From Pomphorhynchus laevis (taxonomy: Eukaryota; Acanthocephala; Palaeacanthocephala; Echinorhynchida; Pomphorhynchidae), in NCBI GenBank assembly GCA_012934845.2, contig WNNJ02000402.1:62001-126000 (forward strand): a stretch of 64,000 bases of DNA, written 5' to 3'. Made by a program: the position numbers and the translations under genes. Position 1 is the first letter of the stretch; each line of letters begins with the position of its first letter. Below, piece by piece: positions 35,301 to 44,282 of the stretch. The notes under the pieces are model-generated. The model saw nothing but the letters and a program-made list of their open reading frames with translations. It did no database searches and was not told the origin of the DNA.

Positions 35301-35580
35301 ATCGCAAGCAAGCAAGCCCGAAAGCATGGATCGACATACAGCGAGTGTGTAACTTCACTGCGAGCAGACGTTTCTTTCGCCCTCGCAAGATGCTCGTCCT
35401 TAGCATTACGTCGGTCTTCGGTTAGACAAATTCATTAACAATTAACTACAATCTTAATATAGTAACCTTCAACTAACTTGACCTATCATAATATATTTTA
35501 TATATAGTACGTTTTGTGTTGAAGCCCATTTGCGGGAACTCCAAATGTAAATTTATTTAATAAATATTCTCTCATTATTA
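32345..35580 (+). mobile_element. G5: full-length but broken family-G LINE
   Basis: The header CTTACATTTGAGATAAATAACATACA (core 32415-32429) stands directly before the coding region; the usual ATG is ATA at 32434-32436 (I-T-R-G-K in place of M-P-R-G-K). The nine cysteines follow (RCCDCNGSAAACKRCRCAK...). Open pieces are 32434-33060, 33161-33580, 33558-34166, 34554-35234 and on to about 35425. They carry GPSGLDASHW, AGQRCGTEFGMHSIRNEY, LDAENAFNSINR, EEGFTQGDPLAMCAYA, RWYADDGVC, CTCGEKLNISHAQSC, RFDLVCNGLFG and SFMDVCVFN. About six frame changes or stops. The 3' motif is at 35524-35539 and the tail ends ATTATTATAATAAAAAAA. Confidence 0.88.
35524..35539 (+). promoter_or_regulatory. 3'-UTR motif of G5
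   Basis: GCCCATTTGCGGGAAC, the core of the 18-nt G motif, about 50 bases before the A/T tail. Confidence 0.65.
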
Positions 35581-35582
35581 TA

Positions 35583-35880
35583 ATAAAAAAAGCGGATTGC
35601 CACTAGACAGGCAGAAAAAGACGTAGATAGGTATGATGACTGTATAAGAAGAATAAGAACAAACATTTCGATATCTATTGCAAAATCAGTGTCTATGACG
35701 CCAAGGAGGAGAAATTACAAAAGTATCAATCACAACTGAGTAATAAGGATTATAACGAAGATATAGGGACAAAGATATTATATTCTGACATTTATAAGAC
35801 CCATTTGAGGGTGACTACTAATTTGTTAATAACATTTTAAATAATAAAAAAAACAAAATATTATTATTAAAAAAATTATT
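35583..35880 (+). mobile_element. G6: 300-bp 3' fragment of a family-G LINE
   Basis: A strongly 5'-truncated unit. The translation of the first 130 bases reads ATRQAEKDVDRYDDCIRRIR then TNISISIAKSVSMTPRRR, matching the extreme C-terminus of family G (Y..CI..IR.R.S...A...S..). The 3' motif variant GACCCATTTGAGGGTGAC is at 35798-35815, followed by AATAATAAAAAAAAC and TATTATTATT tracts. In this variant an extra A-T pair extends the possible hairpin. Confidence 0.75.
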
Positions 35881-35950
35881 ATTATAATTATTAATAAAGA
35901 ATTAAAGCTTAAATGAGCTTAAAAAAAAGTTGGAGATAAAATAACATACA

Positions 35951-36065
35951 AACGATTATAGAAGAACGATTATAGAAGAACGATTATTTCGAAGAACGAT
36001 AAATTATTTCGAAGAACGATTATAGAAGAACGATAAATTCGATTACAAGATAAATTCGATTACAA
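35951..36065 (+). repeat. Short tandem repeats in the G7 5' UTR
   Basis: Imperfect units of about 14-17 bases built on GAACGATTATAGAA and GAACGATAAATT, then two copies of ATAAATTCGATTACAAGAT. They fill the stretch between header and coding region. Confidence 0.8.
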
Positions 36066-36126
36066 GATTATTATTATTATTTTGGTAATAATACAAAAGG
36101 ATAATCTGACACATATTATTATCATC

Positions 36127-39100
36127 ATGCCGCGCGGTGTTCCTTCCTCAATACCCAAATGTTGCAACTGTAATTCAAGTGCCGCCCGTTGTATTCGGTG
36201 TCCTTGTGCAAAATCAAAGAAACAATGTTTAAACTGTGTAGCCCCACACTGTACACGCAAACTAGTTGATCCTTGTCTAACCCACAACTCGAATGACTCA
36301 ATCGTTGCCACCACAGATGTAGATGCAGCTTTATCTCAAAAAACGCTAAGATCCCAAATCGATTCAAGAAACCAATCACAAGCTATCGGACATATTTTTG
36401 GATCATTAAGTCACCAGAACTCCGCAAATATAATCGACACATTATTCAATAATTTAAAGCATTGGATACCAAATTTAATGGATTTACCAATTTGTAATGA
36501 TAGTAAGGAATTTATCGATATGTTAACTGAATGCTTCGCGCACTTTAATACCGACAAGCGAACTGACTACGATCCTCTAAAACAGGCGACGGTAATGTGC
36601 CAGCTAATTCTACAACGCATTCCAAGTCGCAAGACAAGTTTTATAAGAAAAACGTTGGCGCGAAGAATCACACTTTGGAGAAATAATGATCTGCTAAAAC
36701 TCATGGCTGAAGCGGAATATTTACAAAAAATGAAATATCACTCAATTAAATTAGGAAGTCGAAAAACCAAATGCGAAATAAAGAGGATTATTAACTTGGT
36801 TCGAAATTGCAAGATAGGTAAAGCTTCACGGACACTAGATACAAAAGAAAATCGAGGTGTTCTTGATTTAGACAGTATTATAGACAACCAAACCGTGTTA
36901 TCAATTCTTAAAGATCTTCATCCTACACCTGAACCTGTTAATGAAGAATTCGTACTACAAGGCGATGTAGAAGGCAGGGTTGAACACTATGACGTAAGAT
37001 TCAGTGACCTGACTCCAGCTGACATTATCCATGCAGCGAGGATTACAACGGGATCTGCTGGTCCGTCTGGAGTCGACGCGGATGGCTGGAAAAACTTTCT
37101 GACACATCATGGAAATGCATCTAGCAAGTTGGCTATCCAAATATGCGAATTTACAATCAAAATAGCGATGGACACAATTGATCCGATACGATTAGATGCA
37201 TACACAGTCAGCCGCCTCGTACCTCTTGATAAGAACCCAGGAGTGAGGCCAGTTGGAATTGGAGAAACATTACGAAGAATCATTGGACGAGTAGTACTGA
37301 ACCACGTATCCAAAGATATCACTTCTGTTTGTAACAATTTTCAACTTTGTGCGGGTCAGCGATGTGGAACGGAAGTGGCGGTTCACACAATGCGAGAGGC
37401 ATTTGAAAAGACACCAGACTCATGTATACTCCTGATAGACGCGAAAAATGCATTCAACCAAATAAACAGAAATCTGGCACTCAGAAATATAAAATATATT
37501 TGTCCATCCCTGGATAAAATCCTACATAACACATATGGACGCACATCCGATCTGGTCGTGAATGGTACGGTACTACACTCCGCCGAAGGCTTTACGCAGG
37601 GTGATCCTCTAGCAATGGCAGCTTTTGCCCTGGCGTCCATTCCTCTGATCAACCGTTTAAAGGAAGTGGCGCCGGGTGCGAAACACGTTTGGTATGCTGA
37701 TGACGGGGGATGCGTCGGCACAATAGCAGAATTGGAAAAAATATGGAAAGAGCTACAGAGATGTGGTCCATCCTTTGGATACTTCATCAATCCCCGGAAG
37801 TGTACACTATTAGCTCATAAAGATTTAGTTGAAAATGCTGCAGTTGCTTTAACTCAACAAGGAGTTGCTATGAGGAAGGATGGAGTTAAATATCTAGGAA
37901 GTTTTATTGGAGAATATGATTTTGTGCACAACAAATGTTCAGATTTAGTTGAGAAATGGAAGAATACTTTAGATAAACTACAAAGCGTTAGCACTCAGGA
38001 GGCTTTCGCTAGCTATCTACTTCTAACAAAGGCGATACAACCCAAATTATCGTATATTGAACGTACGTGCTATATGCAACAAGCGTGGTTAAAGCCATTC
38101 CACTCTAAGCTGTTCAATGATGTACTACCTGAAATGCTGGGATACATAGGTCAGGACAACGAAGCTGAGATGATAATATCACTCCCGAATCGTTTTGGAG
38201 GGCTGGGAATCATAAACCAATTAAGAACGTGCGGTTCAGAGTATGAAAACTCGGTCAAGATTTGTAATCCCGCAATGAAAGGTCTAATAGGTGATGACTT
38301 GGAAACCCAGCAGAAGCAAATATACAAAGAAATCAAAGAATGTAACAAGAGAGAGACAGTACGATACAGGCAAAGTATAATAGAATTATCACCCAGAGAT
38401 CTATTTACAATTTTTGAAAACGCGAGCAAAAGTGGAGCTTCGGCGTGGCTCAGCAGTAATCACGGAGCTAAAGATTTGTTCCTTAATACTCGCGAGTTTC
38501 ACGATGCTCTGTTAGCTCGTTATGACTGGCAAACCTCGAATCATGGAAGGTGTGAATGCGGTAAAAGCAATGAAGTCGCACATATACTGTCTTGCAGAAC
38601 TGGAGGAATGACATTTGTACGCCACAATAGCATTAAGAGTGAACTTGCGAATCAAATTCAAAAAGTATGTCGAAGGGTAATCCAAGAACCAATATTACAG
38701 AATGTACCCGAGACCACGTCATTTGAAGCAACATCGACGACTAGGGATCGTAATGCAAGGGCAGACATTGTGTGTAACGGCCTATTCGGACATGTGACGG
38801 AGCGGTCCTTCCTGGACATTTGCATTTTTAATAGTTTTGCTCCATCGTATGCAACGAGTCACATGTCAAATCCCTTTGTATATCACGAGGAAAGGAAGAA
38901 TGGCAAATACAAAGAACGTATAAACAGAATTGAGCGGGCTCATTTTCATCCATTTGTTATGTCAACAACGGGTGGATTGGGAAACGCGGCTAACACTGTG
39001 TTAAAAAAGGTAGCATCAATGCATGCTTTGCAAGGACCACAGAATTACGCCGAGATAATACACACATACAGATGCCGTTTGTCGAGAATGATGGCTCGAG

Positions 39101-39150
39101 TAGTATCAATGTCCATGCAGGGCGTTTGTAGCCAGACGCTAGAATTGTAA
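36127..39150 (+). CDS. Family-G ORF: nine-Cys domain, reverse transcriptase, RLE nuclease
   Basis: 1,007 codons, intact. The start is ATG of MPRGVPSS, because all copies share M-x-x-G-x-P there; an upstream in-frame ATG at 36082 is possible but not conserved. Residues about 13-43 hold CCxC-x6-CxxCxC-x6-CxxC-x4-C. GPSGVDADGW is at about 312, GVRPVGIGETLRR about 368, AGQRCGTEVAVH about 410, LIDAKNAFNQINR about 437, EGFTQGDPLAMAAFA about 486 and WYADDGG about 520 (catalytic aspartates). The C-terminal zinc motif CECGKSNEVAHILSC is at about 807, RHN about 830, and the nuclease core RADIVCNGLFG (about 877) with RSFLDICIFN (about 892). The predicted job is nicking target DNA and reverse transcription of its own RNA. 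Family-level role is established for RLE LINEs; target specificity is unknown. Confidence 0.9.
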   Translation: MPRGVPSSIPKCCNCNSSAARCIRCPCAKSKKQCLNCVAPHCTRKLVDPCLTHNSNDSIVATTDVDAALSQKTLRSQIDSRNQSQAIGHIFGSLSHQNSANIIDTLFNNLKHWIPNLMDLPICNDSKEFIDMLTECFAHFNTDKRTDYDPLKQATVMCQLILQRIPSRKTSFIRKTLARRITLWRNNDLLKLMAEAEYLQKMKYHSIKLGSRKTKCEIKRIINLVRNCKIGKASRTLDTKENRGVLDLDSIIDNQTVLSILKDLHPTPEPVNEEFVLQGDVEGRVEHYDVRFSDLTPADIIHAARITTGSAGPSGVDADGWKNFLTHHGNASSKLAIQICEFTIKIAMDTIDPIRLDAYTVSRLVPLDKNPGVRPVGIGETLRRIIGRVVLNHVSKDITSVCNNFQLCAGQRCGTEVAVHTMREAFEKTPDSCILLIDAKNAFNQINRNLALRNIKYICPSLDKILHNTYGRTSDLVVNGTVLHSAEGFTQGDPLAMAAFALASIPLINRLKEVAPGAKHVWYADDGGCVGTIAELEKIWKELQRCGPSFGYFINPRKCTLLAHKDLVENAAVALTQQGVAMRKDGVKYLGSFIGEYDFVHNKCSDLVEKWKNTLDKLQSVSTQEAFASYLLLTKAIQPKLSYIERTCYMQQAWLKPFHSKLFNDVLPEMLGYIGQDNEAEMIISLPNRFGGLGIINQLRTCGSEYENSVKICNPAMKGLIGDDLETQQKQIYKEIKECNKRETVRYRQSIIELSPRDLFTIFENASKSGASAWLSSNHGAKDLFLNTREFHDALLARYDWQTSNHGRCECGKSNEVAHILSCRTGGMTFVRHNSIKSELANQIQKVCRRVIQEPILQNVPETTSFEATSTTRDRNARADIVCNGLFGHVTERSFLDICIFNSFAPSYATSHMSNPFVYHEERKNGKYKERINRIERAHFHPFVMSTTGGLGNAANTVLKKVASMHALQGPQNYAEIIHTYRCRLSRMMARVVSMSMQGVCSQTLEL

Positions 39151-39204
39151 AACATGACAAATCATAAATGTATTATTATTTAAAAAAAATAAAAAAAAAT
39201 AAAA

Positions 39205-39663
39205 AAAAATATTATTACACTTGCCCAATCTAACGTCAACCGTAGCCCAGAATCCTCTTTCCTCTACAATGAATCCCGTAAGCAGTCAAAATATGCCGAG
39301 AGAATATCAATTGTCGAACACGGATATTTTGTTCCTGCCATATTCTCGACTTCTGGCGGAATCGGAAAATACGCCATGGGTATACTCAGAGATATCACCG
39401 CCAAGCGAACCCTGAGTAACAGATCCGCTTACCCAAGTGTACTAAGTCACCTAAAGAGGCGCATCGGATTTGCATTAGCTCGTGCAGTGTCTGCGAGCCT
39501 CCGGTGTCCTCGCTCGACAAGACGGCACCCCTGTCGGCAGATGACGACAATAGCTTGAGAAAACTTGTTGTTTAAACATTTATAAACATTACGGCCCATT
39601 TGAGAGTAACAATCATCATTGTAAATTTCTCAATAAATCAGTTTTCACATTATTATTATTATT
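39205..39663 (+). mobile_element. G8: 5'-truncated 3' fragment of a family-G LINE
   Basis: The translation in one frame gives NESRKQSKYAERISIVEHGY, FSTSGGIGKYAMGILRDI and LKRRIGFALARAVSASLRC, the last 100 or so residues of the family, open to a stop near 39557. The 3' motif variant is at 39593-39610 (GGCCCATTTGAGAGTAAC). The tail is CATTATTATTATTATTATTC, after which the G9 header starts within five bases. Confidence 0.85.
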
Positions 39664-39667
39664 ATTC

Positions 39668-39717
39668 CTCCTTAAAAAAATTTGGTTTCTGATAAACATA
39701 CAATAAAATAACATACA
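39668..39717 (+). promoter_or_regulatory. 5' header of G9
   Basis: CCTTAAAAAAATTTGGTTTC, TGATAAACATACAATAAAAT and AACATACA in succession. It is nearly identical to the header of family H (52975-53020, minus) and of G15 (63312-63357, minus). Confidence 0.75.
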
Positions 39718-39749
39718 TTCGGCGCACGACAATTATTATTATAATAATC

Positions 39750-39792
39750 TTACGACAACCTCACGACAACCTCACGACAACCTCACGACAAG
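39750..39792 (+). repeat. 11-bp tandem repeat in the G9 5' UTR
   Basis: About four units of CCTCACGACAA (the first TTACGACAA), between header and start codon. Confidence 0.9.
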
Positions 39793-39898
39793 AAAATTAT
39801 TATTATTAATTGGACATTGCTGCTAACTAACAACTACTTACAACATAACCCAACGATAAACCCAACGAGAAATATCAGTTTACAGAAAAACATAACAC

Positions 39899-41680
39899 AT
39901 GCCTCGGGGAAAGCCTGCTGATATGCCCAGATGCTGTACATGCAATGGCCAAGCGGCACGCTGCAAGGGGTGTAAATGCGCAAGGTCTGGAAAATCGTGT
40001 ATGGACTGCCTTGCTAGGAACTGCTCAAATCGACTAGAAGTACCTACACTAGAGGGCGATAATGTCCTTATTTTCACAGAGTCTGCCGACGTTCCAACCA
40101 AAAAGGCTGTCCAAATGGATGAAGTGTACGATGAGGTAATTCTATGGAAACCTAATCTGTTTCGATTGCCACGTTGTTCTGAATCGAAAATTTTCATCGC
40201 TGAACTTACTCGAATATATGAGGGAGCATCATCAAACACGGATTCACTCATACGTGCAATATCACTTTGTCAATTAGTTCTACAACGTAGTGGATATTCG
40301 AATACGCGAAAGCTCAAGGCTTTATTAGCAAGACGTCTCGCTAGCTGGTCCTCTGGAGACATCTCATCTCTACTAAACGAAGCTAGATATCTCCAGCGCC
40401 TTGACGTAAAAAAATCACACAACAATATAACCAACGATACAACGAAGCTATTTCGGAAGTTTGTTCTCAATGGTAAGATAACGGCAGCGATGAAATTAAT
40501 CAAGACAGAGTATGGACAAGGCGTGCCAATGGGCCTGGATACTTTAACATGTGGTAAATCAGTGAGACAGATACTTATTGATAAGCATCCACAACCAGCT
40601 GACATACATGAGGAAGCACTAGTCACTCAACCAATAACCGAAATACATGACTTCAACCAAGTTGCTTTCGAGAGTATTGACGGATCAAAAATAATTGAGG
40701 CTGCTAAGAGAACAAAGGGTAGTGCAGGACCTTCTGGAATGGACGCTAAAGCATGGACCGAAATGCTTTCGAATTTCGGTACGGAGTCACAAAAATTAGC
40801 GGATGCGCTAGCATTGTTTGCTCAACGAATCGCTACTAAGGAAGTTTCTGATGAGTCGATCAAAGCTTTTACGACAAGCCGCCTTATTGCATTAAGTAAG
40901 AATCCAGGTGTGCGTTTAATTGGAATAGGTGATGTCTCAAGACGTATCGTATCGAAAGTCATACTTGATGTTGCACGGCCACAGCTACAACAGATATGCG
41001 GTAAAACACAGTTTTGTGCTGGTCAGCGCGCAGGTACTGAATGTGTAGTCCATGCCTTACGTGATTTGTTATCGAGTAAACCAAATTCGGTGGTCTTGAC
41101 TATTGATGCAGATAATGCATTTAATCGAATCAACAGAAAAACTGCCCTGGCCAACATGCCACAAATGTGCCCAGCGCTATCGAATGTTCTGTCAAACCTC
41201 TATAGAAATCCGACGTCATTGACAATTGGGAATGAAATCATACTCTCCCAAGAAGGATTTACACAGGGAGATGTTTTATCGATGTCTGCTTATGCTGCAG
41301 CTACACTTCCTATGATACAAAAGATATCTGCGGAGTATCCTGATGTGCTCCAATGCTGGTATGCTGATGACGGCAATATGGTGGGTGATCCTGATACAGT
41401 GAAGATGGCGTTTGAACTGCTACGAAAAATTGGACCGTCATATGGTTTCTTCGTTAATCCGGCGAAATGTCGACTATACGGAAATGGATGTATAGCTGAA
41501 ACGCTCCACGCTTTATTTGATGATCTTCAAATTTCTGTTGACATGGATGGCGTGTCTATATTGGGGTCTCCCATTGGAAAGGATGACTTTGTAAAAGAGC
41601 ATATTCAATCTGATGTACGTTCGTTGATCGAGACAGTTACTCGGTCTCAGAGCTACAGATTGCTTTCGTTGCTCTCATAA
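39899..41680 (+). pseudogene. G9 protein: nine-Cys domain and RT, C-terminus lost
   Basis: 593 codons starting MPRGKPADMPRCCTCNG. The nine cysteines are all present. GPSGMDAKAW, PGVRLIGIGDVSRR, CAGQRAGTECVVH, TIDADNAFNRINR, EGFTQGDVLSMSAYA (V for P) and CWYADDGNMVG follow. The RT core is complete up to the thumb, then a frame change close to 41640 and the junction with G10 end it. Without the nuclease it could not act alone. Confidence 0.85.
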
Positions 41681-41715
41681 GATATGGATACATATGCAAC
41701 GGTCATGCCATTGCT

Positions 41716-44282
41716 CGATTGAGTGGTTTGAGGCGCTGGCACAATCGCGATGACAAAGTGGATGAATTATTTGAAGAGGCAATGTATTTGCAACAAAACG
41801 TAATCTCAAATAGTCCACCACTGAATGCTGTAGATTGGAAAAGAAGCTACATAAATTTGATGACTGCAGGTAAACTCGCGGCAGGATCTGCTACATTGTC
41901 AGGGGAACTGATGGCCGGTCTGCTGTCTCATAGCGACATCGTAGATGGTAAATCGGTAAAGCAATTATTACAGGAATTACACCCAAAGGCCGATCCAATT
42001 AATGAAGAAGCTCTAGTAACAGTTCCAATCACAACACGTAATCACCACCCGGTTCGCTTTTTAGAGATCAGCGAAGATCACATTATCAATGCCTGTCGAC
42101 GAACTCATGGAAGTGCAGGACCTTCGGGGGTCGATGCACAATCCTGGCGAAGATTCCTTACATGTTTTGGAGCAGACTCTCGCAATTTGGCACGTTCCCT
42201 CGCTGACCTAGCCATCAGTATTGCGAGTAAAAATTTACCTATGGGCTCACTAGACGCGTTTACTGGGTGTAGACTCGTCGCAATTCGGAAAAAAGCAGGT
42301 GGAATTAGACCGATAGGAATTTGTGAAGTCTCGAGACGAATCATCTGTCGCACGTTATTGAGTATAATCAAAATGGATCTGATGGAGGCTGCAGGTGTTC
42401 GCCAATTAGCTGCATCTCAGAAATCTGGAATTGAATATGCTGTGCGATCATTACGAGACGCCTATTTTATGAACAGTGATCAATGCCTGCTTGCTGTCGA
42501 CGCTTCTAACGCATTTAACACCATCAATCGAGCTACCGCACTCCATAACATCAATTATACTAGTCCAGCGCTTACGGTAGCCCTGCAGAATGTTTATAAA
42601 TCACCAGCAATGCTCTATTTAGGTGGAGATACAATAGTCTCGATGGAGGGATTTACTCAGGGAGATCCCTTGGCAATGCCTGCGTATGCTATGTCCACTC
42701 TACCACTCATCGATTACATCCAGCGAAATGTTCCTCGAATTGTTCAAAGGTGGTACGCCGATGACTCAAACTTTGTCGGCAGCAGTGAAGACATCCAAAA
42801 GGTCTGGGATATTCTCACAAACAAGGGTCCCCTTTATGGATACCATGTGAATGCCTCCAAAACAAAGATGCTATCTCACAAACGGATCGATATACCCTCA
42901 TCCCTGGCTGGAGTATCGAATTACACTACCGGGTTGATAACACTTGGAGTGCCCATTGGCACTGAAATATTCGTTTCTGAGCACACCACCGAAAGATGTA
43001 ACGCATGGATTTCTGTCGTCGATCGACTAAAGGAGGTAGCCCTAATTGATCCACACGTTGCATTCACTGGTTTGGTTCATTCAGTGCAGTTCAGATGGAC
43101 ACATTACCTCCGGCTGATTGAGTGCAGACCAGAAAGCTTGTTGGATCTGCACAATGCGATCTTTCAGTCACTCGTACCTGTCCTTACTAAATTTCCGCTC
43201 GACGCGAAATGGATCACAATTATTTCTTCGCCGCTAAAGCTAGGAGGCCTTGGTATCTTTGATCCCTGCTTTAACAATCAAGTTGAGTTCCAGGGATCTT
43301 TAGAAATGTGTAGAGCGTTTGATTGCGCTGACAGCGCTGAGCAACTTTATGAACTGCAAAATTCGATCTCAGCAGGTTTATCTAATAAAAGAAAAACAAT
43401 ATTTAATGAGAGGCTTACAGCGATTACTAAGTCCCTGGAGCCCGGAATTGCCAATTCCATATCACATGCTGCAACTAACGGAGCGTCCTCCTGGATCAGC
43501 TCACTGCCACTTAAGACAGAGAGGTTTCACCTCAGTCCTTTGGAATTCATCGATGCTCTACGCTGCCGATATGGATGGTCAACCCTGACCGAAGAACGAC
43601 AGTGCGTCTGTGGAGAGTTAATGGGTGTTGGTCATGCACTCTCTTGCGCCAGAGGAGGCTTACCGACAATCAGACATAACGCAATCAGGGACATAATTGC
43701 CCAAGAATTAACAGAAGTATGTCACGGTGTGGGAATCGAACCTCGTCTTTCTCAAATCCCCGAGTCTATGTCCTTTCAATCTTCTTGCACCACAAGAGAT
43801 GTACAAGCAAGACTAGATATTGTATGTTCTGGATTGCATGCGGAACGATATGAGCGGACGTTCTGTGACGTCACGATTTTTTCAACACTTGCTCAATCTT
43901 ACGCAAATCGTAGTGCACGTTCCGCCTTCGAGTTCAACGAAAAACGCAAGATTTCAAAATACGGGGAGCGAATCGAACTGGTAGAGCATGGTAGTTTTAT
44001 GCCCCTTGTTTTTTCCACATCAGCGGGCATGGGTGCAAGCACAGTATCACTGTTGCGGTCAATCACTCGCAAGAAATCCGAGGCACATCCACAGTATTAC
44101 GCGGATAATCTCATTCGCTTGAAGAGACGTATTGCCTTCTCAATCATGCGTTCATGCTCGGCCTCGCTTCGGGCTCCTAGATCTAGCCGTTCATTTCCGG
44201 CAACACCGTTTACGGAAGCACGACATTAAAATTCTTCGATTTTGTAATAATAAATTTTCTTTCTCTTAAAAAAAAAAAAATT
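41716..44282 (+). mobile_element. G10: 5'-truncated family-G LINE with otherwise intact frame
   Basis: It begins within the N-terminal region (LRRWHNRDDKVDELFEEAMY) with no ATG, nine-Cys domain or header. It is open to 44229 (about 836 codons): GPSGVDAQSW, GGIRPIGICEVSRR, AASQKSGIEYAVRS (S for G in AGQ), AVDASNAFNTINR, EGFTQGDPLAMPAYA, RWYADDSNFVG, CVCGELMGVGHALSC, RLDIVCSGLHA and RTFCDVTIFS. The 3' UTR is short, lacks the 18-nt motif and ends in 13 A followed by TTATTAATAA. The RT most resembles that of G2. Confidence 0.88.

Larger units (their letters stand above)
35925..39190 (+). mobile_element. G7: full-length, intact family-G RLE LINE
   Basis: Bounded on the left by TTATTATTA/A-rich sequence and the header (core GATAAAATAACATACA at 35935-35950), then repeats of GAACGATTATAGAA/GAACGATAAATT (35951-36065), ATG at 36127, an open frame to 39150, and a short 3' UTR ending in AAATAAAAAAAAATAAAAAAAAATATTATT. 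Unlike most other G copies it has no 18-nt 3' motif, so it represents a subfamily with another 3' end. Its integrity makes it the best reference for the family here. Confidence 0.92.
39668..41715 (+). mobile_element. G9: family-G LINE with intact 5' half, 3' half missing
   Basis: Header, 11-bp repeats and ATG at 39899, then an open frame to 41680 that ends out of frame in the RT thumb; reading the next frame gives ELQIAFVALIR (about 41650), the expected family sequence, and then the copy ends. There is no zinc motif, nuclease or 3' UTR. G10, itself lacking a 5' end, begins at once. Either a deletion or recombination fused two elements, or G10 landed here and the rest of G9 was lost. Confidence 0.85.

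Noticed and set aside
35925-36126. HDV-like ribozyme at the G 5' end, as in R2 elements
   Set aside because: The header and repeats are AT-rich and I cannot draw the nested double pseudoknot.
36127-39150. Family G as a domesticated host gene
   Set aside because: Many copies, truncations and tail junctions show an active mobile family; one intact ORF is expected for a recent insertion.
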